Under the pieces are notes generated by a model, which saw only the letters and a list, made by a program, of their open reading frames with translations, had not been told where the DNA came from and did no database searches. Made by a program: the position numbers and the translations under genes. Of a stretch of DNA of 64,000 bases, positions 33,088 to 41,137 are shown one piece after another (the stretch's first letter is position 1; each line of letters begins with the position of its first letter). Source of the stretch: SIRX01 sp965213905 (GTDB lineage Bacteria; Actinomycetota; Rubrobacteria; Rubrobacterales; Rubrobacteraceae); assembly GCA_965213905.1 (NCBI GenBank), contig OZ243922.1, forward strand, positions 2,852,001-2,916,000, in the 5' to 3' direction.

Positions 33088-34351
33088 GTGGGAAACCGCT
33101 ACTGTCGAAGAGATTAAAGCTGACACACCAAACGCTATCGCTATGGGTCCGTTTGGCTCGCGCATAAAAACTGACAACTTCGTGTCCGCCGGCGTGCCGG
33201 TGATCCGTGGCAACAACCTAAATGGTGAACGCTTACTGGACGATCAGTTTGTCTTTCTTACCGAAGACAAGGCAAACGAGTTGCGCGCGTCCAATGTATT
33301 TCCAGGTGATATCGTCATCACGCACCGAGGCACGCTTGGACAAGTGGGCATCATTCCTTACGATGCGAAACATTCTCGATACGTAGTTTCACAAAGCCAG
33401 ATGAAGTTGACAGTCGACCGTGACAGAGTAGACCCTTTTTACGTCTTCTATTATTTGCGCTCGCCTCTGGGCCAACATGAGCTACTAGCCAACACTTCTC
33501 AAACAGGAGTACCCGCTATAGCACGTCCAACCGCATCGCTCAAGGCTATTGCTGTACCGTTGCCACCGCTTGCAGAACAACGCGCTATCGTCTATGTCCT
33601 CGGCTCGCTGGATGACAAGATCGAGCTGAACCGCCGGATGAACGAGACGTTAGAGGAGACGGCGCGGGCGATTTTCAAGTCGTGGTTCGTGGACTTCGAT
33701 CCCGTGCGCGCGAAGGCCGAGGGCCGAGATCCCGGCCTCCCCAAACACATAGCCGACCTCTTCCCCGACCGCTTCGAGGACTCTGAGATGGGCGAGATCC
33801 CGGCGGGGTGGAAGATAGACACCTTGGACAATTTGATGGAGTTGGCGTACGGCAAAGCTCTGAAGCAGAGTGTGCGAAAGCCTGGTGATGTCGCAGTGTA
33901 CGGTTCAAACGGCCAGGTCGGTTGGCATGACGAACGGCTGGTCAAAGGTCCAGGAGTAGTCGTTGGTAGAAAGGGAAATCCGGGTTTCGTTACGTGGTCT
34001 CCAGCAGATTTCTTTCCCATCGACACTACTTTCTACGTGGTCCCCACAGACAAACGCACGAGTTTGCACTTCCTTTTCTATGCGCTAAAGAACCACAATT
34101 TGCCTTCGCTCGCTGCTGATTCCGCAGTGCCTGGACTGAATCGCAATTTCGCGTACCAGAACCAGCAGATCGTTCCGTCAGCTTCGGTTCTTGATACCTT
34201 CAATCGTGTTGTTGAGCAGCTCTTTCGCCGTATATATGAAGTCGAAGAAGAATCAAGCGTCTTAGCCTCTATTCGCGATGCGCTATTACCCAGGCTCATC
34301 TCCGGCGAGTTGAGAGTTAGAGGATCGTCACTACTCGAAGGCACAGATTGA
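33077..34351 (+). CDS. hsdS: Type I restriction specificity subunit HsdS
   Basis: A 424-residue protein with two target-recognition halves, each followed by a conserved helical spacer. The central block LPPLAEQRAIVYVLGSLDDK and the RAIFKSWFVDFDPVRAKAEG segment are typical; the second copy of the distal spacer ends with LLPRLISGELRV. The ATG overlaps hepT. With hsdM truncated here, it would need a methyltransferase partner encoded elsewhere to work. Confidence 0.93.
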   Translation: MAGEWETATVEEIKADTPNAIAMGPFGSRIKTDNFVSAGVPVIRGNNLNGERLLDDQFVFLTEDKANELRASNVFPGDIVITHRGTLGQVGIIPYDAKHSRYVVSQSQMKLTVDRDRVDPFYVFYYLRSPLGQHELLANTSQTGVPAIARPTASLKAIAVPLPPLAEQRAIVYVLGSLDDKIELNRRMNETLEETARAIFKSWFVDFDPVRAKAEGRDPGLPKHIADLFPDRFEDSEMGEIPAGWKIDTLDNLMELAYGKALKQSVRKPGDVAVYGSNGQVGWHDERLVKGPGVVVGRKGNPGFVTWSPADFFPIDTTFYVVPTDKRTSLHFLFYALKNHNLPSLAADSAVPGLNRNFAYQNQQIVPSASVLDTFNRVVEQLFRRIYEVEEESSVLASIRDALLPRLISGELRVRGSSLLEGTD

Positions 34352-35481
34352 TGTCTGAAGTCGATACGCTTGCGCCGAACTACTCGCGTGCCATGGAGCA
34401 TTGGCCAAATGCTCCCAACCTGTCCCATTGCTACAAAGAGATAGTGACCTGCTACGCAAGAAGTAGCCACGGACTGGTCGAGCATGTCAAAGCAATGCTG
34501 GAAAGTGTGTGCATAACCATTCTCGAAGAGTTCGGCAAACCGATGCCGTCATCAAACCCGTCTACAACAGACTTGCTCGTTGAAGCCCTGCGACCCCTCG
34601 GTTTATACAACACTAGGGGAGCAAGCAAGATGGATAAGGTATTGTCAGGCTACAATAAACTCACAGATGCTCTGAGTGAGATGCGAAACGAAAATGGCCC
34701 AGTAGCGCACGGAAAAGACGGATTTCTCGAAGCGTTAGAAGCAGACCACGCCAGGGCATTTCTGCATACCGGCGATGCCATACTGGGTTTGTTGTTGAAT
34801 GCGATGGAGGGTAAAGAGCCAGATCTCTCGAAGACACGTGAGCCATACGAAAGATTCCCGCACCACAACGACCGTATAGATCGATCTGTAGCGATAGACG
34901 CCGCTGTAGATCTAGATGGTGATGTTCCTCTAGTAATCCTCACGTTCACGACCGGAGGAAACGCGGAAGAAATCGAGGTAAAGGTAGAGCCAAGCCGAAT
35001 GCTCTACGGTGTGGATCGTTCCGCGTACATAGAGATACTAGGTACCGCTGTGGCCGAGTTTGCCGACCAAGAAGTGGAACCTGAGCCGAGTATCCCAGTC
35101 ATCGCCGGACAATCGCATACTCGCGCATTCACTGGCGACTTAACTTCGTTTGGTGACGTTCCCGCACACGATGGTCGTTTTGAGAGGTTGCGCCCTGGTC
35201 TGACTAACCTCCTTCGGAATGAAGGATGGCCTGACACTAGGCTGGAGGACGAAGACGATCTCGTCGGGTCGTTGTTGAGTCTGGCTGATCAGAACTTAGG
35301 ATTGGACTGGAAGGACAGTACGCGTCAGCAAGCACGATTGAAAGTTGAAACCCGCCGCTTACTAGTGCATTTCGGATCTAAACGAGAGAAAAGCGAAGAG
35401 GTAGCGGAGCGATTTGTCTCCTGGTTGCGTATTCAAGCGCCTGGAGAAAACAACAGCGCGGAACGAACTGATGACGATTAA
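34351..35481 (+). CDS. Abortive-infection-like protein inside the type I locus
   Basis: A 376-residue protein. The first 150 residues resemble the Abi C-terminal (HEPN-like) domain: HGLVEHVKAMLESVCITILE followed by a conserved RNENGPVAHGKDGF. The remainder is an uncharacterised alpha/beta region and an acidic C-terminal end. The ATG overlaps the hsdS stop (TGATG) and the end overlaps the hsdR start, so it is a built-in member of the restriction operon. Its base composition is visibly lower in GC than hsdR, suggesting separate acquisition. The abortive-infection role is inferred from the HEPN-like domain. Confidence 0.65.
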   Translation: MSEVDTLAPNYSRAMEHWPNAPNLSHCYKEIVTCYARSSHGLVEHVKAMLESVCITILEEFGKPMPSSNPSTTDLLVEALRPLGLYNTRGASKMDKVLSGYNKLTDALSEMRNENGPVAHGKDGFLEALEADHARAFLHTGDAILGLLLNAMEGKEPDLSKTREPYERFPHHNDRIDRSVAIDAAVDLDGDVPLVILTFTTGGNAEEIEVKVEPSRMLYGVDRSAYIEILGTAVAEFADQEVEPEPSIPVIAGQSHTRAFTGDLTSFGDVPAHDGRFERLRPGLTNLLRNEGWPDTRLEDEDDLVGSLLSLADQNLGLDWKDSTRQQARLKVETRRLLVHFGSKREKSEEVAERFVSWLRIQAPGENNSAERTDDD

Positions 35482-38400
35482 ATTTACCGAATCCTTAGTG
35501 GAGGAAGCCGCGCTCTCATGGCTGGAGAGCCTCGGCTGGACGATGGTGCATGGCCGCGAGATTGCGCCCGACGAGTCGGAAGCCGAACGGCAAACCTATG
35601 AGCAAGTCATTTTGGAAGGTCGTTTGCGACGGGCGCTAGTGTGGCTCAACCCCGATCTTCCCGCAGAGGCTACAGAAGAAGCCTTCCGCAAGCTCATCCG
35701 TCCCGAGGGACCGACGCTGGAGACGCGCAACCGCACCTTCCACCGGATGCTCGTGGACGGCGTAACGGTCGAGTTTCGCCGCGAAGACGGCTCTATCGGC
35801 GGCGCGCAGGCTCGCGTGCTGGACTTTAGCGAGCCGGACAATAACGACTGGCTCGCCGTCAGCCAGTTCACCGTTACCGAGAACCGGCGCGTCCGGCGGC
35901 CGGATGTGGTGCTGTTCGTCAACGGACTCCCGCTCGCCCTCATCGAGCTGAAGAACGCCGCCGCCGAGAACGCCACCATCTGGACCGGCTTTCAGCAGTT
36001 CCAGACCTACAAGGCAGAGTTGCCGAACCTGTTCGCCTTCAACGAGCTGCTCGTCGTCTCCGACGGGATGGAGGCGCGCATCGGCTCGCTCACGGCCGGA
36101 CGCGAATGGTTCAAGCCGTGGCGCACGATCTCCGGCGAGGCACTCGCCGACTCCCACCTTCCGGAGCTACAGGTAATGATCGAGGGCGTCTTCGCCAAAC
36201 GTCGCCTGCTCGAACTCATCGGCTACTTCGTCCTCTTCGAAGACTCGGGCGTCGGGCCTCCCTCGAAGAAGATCGCCGGCTACCACCAGTTCCACGCCGT
36301 CAACGTCGCGGTGGGGGAAACACTGCGCGCCTCGCAAGTCCAGAAGCCCGAAAGCGTCGCGGATGAGCGCGGACACTACGAGGCCGGCCGGCAACCGGGT
36401 GGCGAGATCGGAGACCGGCGCGCCGGCGTGGTGTGGCACACTCAGGGCTCCGGCAAGAGCCTCACGATGGCCTTCTACGCGGGGCGGGTGATCCGGGAGC
36501 CCCGCATGGAGAACCCGACCATCGTCGTCATCACCGACCGCAACGACTTGGACGACCAGCTCTTCGGCACCTTCTCCCGCTGCCGGAACCTGCTGCGCCA
36601 GCCCCCGGTGCAGGCTGGGAGCCGTGACGACCTGCGCGAGAAGCTGACGGTCGACGCCGGCGGCGTGGTCTTCACCACCATCCAGAAGTTCCTGCCCCTG
36701 GAGAAGGGAGACCAGTATCCGGTCCTCTCAGAGCGGCGCAACATCGTCGTCATTGCCGACGAGGCTCACCGGAGCCAGTACGACTTCATAGATGGCTTTG
36801 CCCGGAACATGCGCGACGCGTTGCCGAACGCCTCGTACATCGGCTTCACCGGCACCCCGCTGGAGCTGACGGACAAGAGCACTCGCGCGGTCTTCGGCGA
36901 GTACATCAGCGTCTACGACATCCAACGCGCCGTCGAAGACGGAGCCACCGTCCCTATCTACTACGAGAGCCGCCTCGCGAAACTAGGACTGGACGATGTC
37001 GGCGGCGCAACCCTCGACGCGGACTTCGAAGAGGTAACCGAGGGCGAGGACGCCGGGCGCGTGCAGAGCCTCCAGAGCAAATGGACCCAGCTCGAAGCCA
37101 TCGTCGGCTCCGACAAGCGCCTGGACCTCGTCGCGCAGGATATCGTGGATCACTTCGAGCAGCGCCTCGAAGCGGTGGAGGGTAAGGCTATGATCGTCTG
37201 CATGAGCCGTAAGATTTGCGTGGACCTCTACAAAAAGATCGTGGAGCTTCGCCAGGATTGGCATGGCGAAGAGGACGAGGGGGGGAAGATCAAAGTTGTC
37301 ATGACCGGCTCCGCCTCCGACCCGGAGGACTGGCAACAGCACATCCGCTCAAAAGCCCGCCGCGAAGCCCTCGCCAACCGCTTCCGCGACCCGGACGACC
37401 CGTTCCAGGTAGTAATCGTCCGGGACATGTGGCTCACCGGCTTCGACGCCCCGTCCCTACACACCATGTACCTCGACAAGCCGATGAAGGCGCACGGACT
37501 CATGCAAGCTATAGCTCGCGTGAACCGCGTCTTCAAGGACAAGCCCGGCGGCCTGGTAGTTGACTACCTCGGGCTCGCCCACGAGCTGCGGCGGGCACTC
37601 GCCACCTACACCGAGAGCGGCGGCACCGGGACCACCGCGCTGGATCAGGAAGAAGCGGTCGCGGCCATGCTGGAGAAGTACGAAGTCTGCCTGAACCTCT
37701 TCCATGGCTTCGACTGGTCGAAGTGGACCACCGGCACCCCGGCCGAGAAGCTGGGATTGCTGCCCCAGGCCCAGGAGCACATCCTCGCCCAGGAGGAGGG
37801 CAAAGATCGGCTGCTGGACGCCGTGCGAGACCTCTCTAAGGCTTTCGCCCTGGCCGCACCGCACGAAGAGGCTCTCCGCATCCGGGACGACGTGGCCTTC
37901 TTCCAGGCGGTGCGGGCCGTGCTCTCAAAGCGTGAGCCCGGTGATACGCGCACTAACGAGGAGCTAGACCACGCCGTCCGTCAGATTGTCTCTGAAGCCC
38001 TCGCACCCGACGGAGTAGTGGACATCTTCGCGGCTGCGGGCTTGGATAAGCCGGACATCTCGATCCTCTCCGAGGACTTCCTGGCCGAGGTACAGGGAAT
38101 GCCCCAGCGCAACCTTGCGGTAGAGCTGCTAAACAAGCTTCTCTCCGGTGAGATCCGCACCCGTCGGCAAAAGAACGTCGTGCAGGCCCGCTCGTTCGAG
38201 GAGATGCTGGAGCAATCCCTCAGCCGCTACCAGAACCGCGCCATCGAGGCGGCGCAGGTGATCGAAGAACTTATAGAGCTGGCGCGTCAGATCCGTGAGG
38301 CCAACGCCCGCGGCGAGGCACTGGGTCTCAACGAGGAAGAAGTCGCCTTCTATGACGCTCTGGAGGCCAACGATAGCGCCGTCCAGGTCCTCGGCGACGA

Positions 38401-38614
38401 TACCCTGCGAGCCATCGCCCGCGAGCTCGTAGAGACCGTCCGCGCCAACGTGACCATCGATTGGACCATGCGCGAGAACGTCCGCGCCCAACTGCGCGTG
38501 TTGGTCAAGCGCATCCTCCGCAAGAACGGCTACCCGCCGGACAAGCAGGAACAGGCCACCCGAACCGTGCTGGAGCAGGCGGAGGTACTCTCACAGGAGT
38601 GGACCGTTGTGTGA
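35471..38614 (+). CDS. hsdR: Type I restriction endonuclease subunit HsdR
   Basis: A 1047-residue motor and nuclease subunit. The N-terminal PD-(D/E)XK nuclease has Asp145 (RRPDVVLF) and Glu159/Lys161 (LALIELKNAA); the helicase domain has Walker A HTQGSGKS (323-330) and DEAH (430-433), with GFTGTPL and the VDYLGLAHEL region further on. The ATG chosen (35471) lies just before the conserved MTIKFTESLVEEAAL; the frame is open to 35414. The gene is intact although hsdM is not, leaving potential nuclease activity without local modification. Confidence 0.95.
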   Translation: MTIKFTESLVEEAALSWLESLGWTMVHGREIAPDESEAERQTYEQVILEGRLRRALVWLNPDLPAEATEEAFRKLIRPEGPTLETRNRTFHRMLVDGVTVEFRREDGSIGGAQARVLDFSEPDNNDWLAVSQFTVTENRRVRRPDVVLFVNGLPLALIELKNAAAENATIWTGFQQFQTYKAELPNLFAFNELLVVSDGMEARIGSLTAGREWFKPWRTISGEALADSHLPELQVMIEGVFAKRRLLELIGYFVLFEDSGVGPPSKKIAGYHQFHAVNVAVGETLRASQVQKPESVADERGHYEAGRQPGGEIGDRRAGVVWHTQGSGKSLTMAFYAGRVIREPRMENPTIVVITDRNDLDDQLFGTFSRCRNLLRQPPVQAGSRDDLREKLTVDAGGVVFTTIQKFLPLEKGDQYPVLSERRNIVVIADEAHRSQYDFIDGFARNMRDALPNASYIGFTGTPLELTDKSTRAVFGEYISVYDIQRAVEDGATVPIYYESRLAKLGLDDVGGATLDADFEEVTEGEDAGRVQSLQSKWTQLEAIVGSDKRLDLVAQDIVDHFEQRLEAVEGKAMIVCMSRKICVDLYKKIVELRQDWHGEEDEGGKIKVVMTGSASDPEDWQQHIRSKARREALANRFRDPDDPFQVVIVRDMWLTGFDAPSLHTMYLDKPMKAHGLMQAIARVNRVFKDKPGGLVVDYLGLAHELRRALATYTESGGTGTTALDQEEAVAAMLEKYEVCLNLFHGFDWSKWTTGTPAEKLGLLPQAQEHILAQEEGKDRLLDAVRDLSKAFALAAPHEEALRIRDDVAFFQAVRAVLSKREPGDTRTNEELDHAVRQIVSEALAPDGVVDIFAAAGLDKPDISILSEDFLAEVQGMPQRNLAVELLNKLLSGEIRTRRQKNVVQARSFEEMLEQSLSRYQNRAIEAAQVIEELIELARQIREANARGEALGLNEEEVAFYDALEANDSAVQVLGDDTLRAIARELVETVRANVTIDWTMRENVRAQLRVLVKRILRKNGYPPDKQEQATRTVLEQAEVLSQEWTVV

Positions 38615-39185
38615 GGACGGCAAGCCTCACACTTAGGTGTCAATTATCAACAAGGCTAGGGGTGACGTTGAACGAAATATGTAGCCCCTCGAAGTAGAAC
38701 TTCATTTGACTGCGCCGATTTCGTTCTGAGCAATGTTCAGCTACTTCTCGATGATTGCTCTGGCGGTTTAGGCTCAGGCGTCGTTGGCGGAGTCTACAGA
38801 GTGGCTCGTGCTCGGCTTCTGTCCCCGGAGCCAAGCACTATTTAAAGGTACGAAGGCAGATCAATGTAGAGGACAAGCCTAACTCTAAAGCAGCAGCTCT
38901 TTTGATTTAGCTCTGCAAAGATTTCCACATATTCGCCCGGTACTCTGACTTCGTGGAACCTTTGCGCCGCGGCAGCGTACCAGCGGCCGTCGCTCCATCA
39001 AGGGCTACGGGCGGCCTCCACACCGACCCCAGCCTTCGGCTGGCCTACCGCCCTACACCCTTGACTCCACGCCGGTCCGCCGGCATCTGACTCCCAAGCA
39101 AAGGTTCCTGAGAGGGGACTCGAACAAATAAATCGGCCCCGCGAGTGTTCCCGCATTCCGAGGCCCCGGCCCAAGGAGGATACCC
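38615..39185. other. Intergenic region containing a branched inverted-repeat structure
   Basis: No gene is supported in these 571 bases. A hairpin (GTGAGG/CCTCAC) follows the hsdR stop and may end its transcript. Between 38955 and 39108 a perfect 10-bp inverted repeat encloses three further hairpins (see the separate entry). Close to the right end, TACCCTTGAG carries the start of the SWIM gene. Confidence 0.6.
38955..39108. ncRNA. Candidate structured RNA or DNA element with cloverleaf-like folding
   Basis: Outer arms GGAACCTTTG (38955-38964) and CAAAGGTTCC (39099-39108) are perfectly complementary. Inside, GCCGC/GCGGC, a long arm built of AGGG/CCCT, GGGCGG/CCGCCC and CCAGCC-TTC-GGCTGG, and GCCGG-TCCG-CCGGC can all pair without conflict. 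It lies between hsdR and the SWIM gene. It might be a structured RNA, the end of a lost small transposon, or a protein-binding DNA site. I cannot match it to a known family. Confidence 0.4.
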
Positions 39186-39560
39186 TTGAGCAAGGTCAGT
39201 GTAGCGCCCAAGCCGAGCACCCGCCAGCAGCGCGGGATAGCTCTCTTCCGGTCACATGGAGAGCAGATCGAGCACGTCGAGGGCTGGAGGTGGCGCGTCC
39301 CGTCGTGCTCCGGCTCAAGAAGCTACCTCGTAGACCTGCGCGTCGAGTCGTGCGAGTGTCCGGACACCCCGCCAGAAGGCGAGGTCTGCAAGCATGTCAC
39401 CGCGGCGATCATCGCCCGCACGAAGAGCGAGGAGTGTGGAGGTTGCCGGAAGAAGATCCTCCGGCGGCATCTGCAGACTGTCCCGGAGGATCACCCGACG
39501 CTCGGAGGGCTCGTAGACAGTCTGTGCGGATCCTGCGCCGTCTCCCAGGGAGTCGCTTAG
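39186..39560 (+). CDS. SWIM zinc-finger protein
   Basis: A 124-residue protein with the CxC...CxH SWIM motif (CECPDTPPEGEVCKH, residues 57-71), followed by a second cysteine set (CGGCRK and later CGSC) that could bind another zinc. The TTG start follows AAGGAGGA. SWIM domains bind nucleic acid or proteins in mobile elements and helicases. It heads a tightly packed group with two small unknown genes. Confidence 0.82.
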   Translation: MSKVSVAPKPSTRQQRGIALFRSHGEQIEHVEGWRWRVPSCSGSRSYLVDLRVESCECPDTPPEGEVCKHVTAAIIARTKSEECGGCRKKILRRHLQTVPEDHPTLGGLVDSLCGSCAVSQGVA

Positions 39561-39561
39561 T

Positions 39562-39840
39562 ATGGCGGCCCCGACTGAGCGAACAGAGCAACTTTACCTC
39601 TACCCGCACCCGTTGACTCTCGCCCGCGACCGAGCCGAGGCCGAATGCGTGAGGCTGGCAGACTCTGCAGCATACTCCGCCATGTACGCCACCTGGGGCA
39701 GTTTCGGAGGGTTGACCACCTTCTACCGCTACGGCGCCGACTACTACCGGCTGCTGGCCCGAAGGCGCTGGAAGAAGGTAAGCGCCGAGGCTCTGGCCGA
39801 GTACGTGGCGATGAAGGCGACGAAATCGGAGTGTTCCTGA
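39562..39840 (+). CDS. Unknown 92-residue protein
   Basis: Unrecognised. The sequence is Tyr/Ala/Arg-rich with helices (RLADSAAYSAMYATWG, YGADYYRLLARRRWKK). Its ATG lies one base after the SWIM stop and its own TGA overlaps the next ATG (TGATG), so the three genes are one unit. Confidence 0.6.
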   Translation: MAAPTERTEQLYLYPHPLTLARDRAEAECVRLADSAAYSAMYATWGSFGGLTTFYRYGADYYRLLARRRWKKVSAEALAEYVAMKATKSECS

Positions 39841-40130
39841 TGGTCGCCTGGAAGATCACGGAGAGGCGGGCCGCACGAGCGGCCCGTCAGCTCCTCTACC
39901 ATCGTCACCTCACGGAGTGGATCTCCCGCAAGACGGAGGAGAACGAAGCTACTTTGGAGAGCTATTTGACCGCCAGCGGAGAGGATAGGGTAGTGCTCCT
40001 CGGCGGTTATGTCCTGAAATGTGCCGGCGAGGATCAGGAGAACACTGTGGAGGTCTCTGAACCAATCACTGGCCCGGAGTATGAGCAACTGGAGCTCGCG
40101 GAGGCCTTCGAGCATTCGGAAGTGAGCTGA
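39840..40130 (+). CDS. Unknown 96-residue protein
   Basis: Unrecognised small protein with a basic N-terminus (WKITERRAARAARQLLYHRH) and an acidic C-terminus. The ATG overlaps the previous stop. It completes the SWIM trio. An earlier in-frame extension to 39645 is only an overlap with the preceding gene and is not favoured. Confidence 0.6.
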   Translation: MVAWKITERRAARAARQLLYHRHLTEWISRKTEENEATLESYLTASGEDRVVLLGGYVLKCAGEDQENTVEVSEPITGPEYEQLELAEAFEHSEVS

Positions 40131-40227
40131 TGGGCGCGCTGTTCTCTCTTGGACGGATCGCGATTGCATCTAGAAAGTTGATGCCAGTAGTGAGACCGCT
40201 GACGTCTCCGCAATGAGAGTACACGGC

Positions 40228-40237
40228 TAGTATACAA
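40228..40237. promoter_or_regulatory. Candidate GntR operator upstream of its own gene
   Basis: TAGTATACAA is nearly palindromic around GTATAC and contains the half site TATACAA that occurs twice upstream of the divergent flavoprotein gene. Position 45 bases before the regulator start fits autoregulation by an FCD-type GntR protein. Confidence 0.5.
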
Positions 40238-40281
40238 TCAATGCGAAAACTACTAAGAAACAGTGCTAGGAGTAGGTGCTA

Positions 40282-41043
40282 ATGGCGCGGACCGTTACGG
40301 GCGATGAATCAGACAGCTCATTGTGGACAAACACAGCCGCTGACCCTCTGACAGGCGCGGCCTCCAAATCTCGTTTCACCAGATACTTGAACCGTGTACC
40401 TAAGCATGGTTCAACAGTCGATGCCGTCGCAGACACGTTGCGGGAGGCCATCCTTGACGGTGAGCTACAGCCCTCAGAGTGGCTTCGTGAAATGGAGCTC
40501 GCACGGGAACTATCCGTCAGCCGAACGCCAGTAAGAGAAGCCTTCCGTCGGCTGGCCTCAGAAGGGTTAGTGGTCATCGCCGCAAATCAAGGCGCAATGG
40601 TTGCGCATATGACCATTGAAGACATACTAGAAGTGTACGCTGTCCGGGAAAACCTCGAAGGATTAGCAGCTAGGCTGGCTGCGAAGAACAGGACTACAGA
40701 GCACCTCGAAGGTATGAAAGTAGCTCTCGAGCAGATGCGGCAGGCGGTGGCAGACGAAAGAGTTTCGGAGCTTGCGCATCTGAATTTAGTGTTTCATCGG
40801 GCTGTTAGAGAGACCTCCAAAAATCAACTTCTTAGGCGGTTTCTCGGACAAGTGGAACACGGGGTACGACGCTTCGGAGATACCACTTTACGACTACCCG
40901 GTCGTGCAGAGGAAACGCTAGAGGAACACAGCCGCATAGTCGAAGCAATTGCTGCTGGCGACACTGAAGCCGCCGAAAAATTTTCGATCGATCACATGCG
41001 GCGCGCTCGCGAGCTGCGTATCAGCATGCTTCTCGACCGTTAG
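40282..41043 (+). CDS. GntR-family (FCD domain) transcriptional regulator
   Basis: A 253-residue repressor type protein with an N-terminal winged helix (VADTLREAILDGELQPSEWL, then ELARELSVSRTPVREAFRRL) and a C-terminal all-helical FCD ligand domain with the metal-binding Asp/His pattern (LNLVFHRAVRE, EEHSRIVEAI, IDHMRRARE). The ATG with AGGAG nine bases upstream is preferred to the GTG six bases earlier. FCD regulators usually sense carboxylic acids. Its place beside the tcuA/dctPQM cluster makes it the likely regulator. Confidence 0.9.
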   Translation: MARTVTGDESDSSLWTNTAADPLTGAASKSRFTRYLNRVPKHGSTVDAVADTLREAILDGELQPSEWLREMELARELSVSRTPVREAFRRLASEGLVVIAANQGAMVAHMTIEDILEVYAVRENLEGLAARLAAKNRTTEHLEGMKVALEQMRQAVADERVSELAHLNLVFHRAVRETSKNQLLRRFLGQVEHGVRRFGDTTLRLPGRAEETLEEHSRIVEAIAAGDTEAAEKFSIDHMRRARELRISMLLDR

Positions 41044-41137
41044 GTTGGCTCACAGCCAACAAGCGATCTCCATCGCAGGATAGCATTTGTACTTTCGCCG
41101 GTACACTTGATCTCGGCTATTTGTATAAAATGATTCC

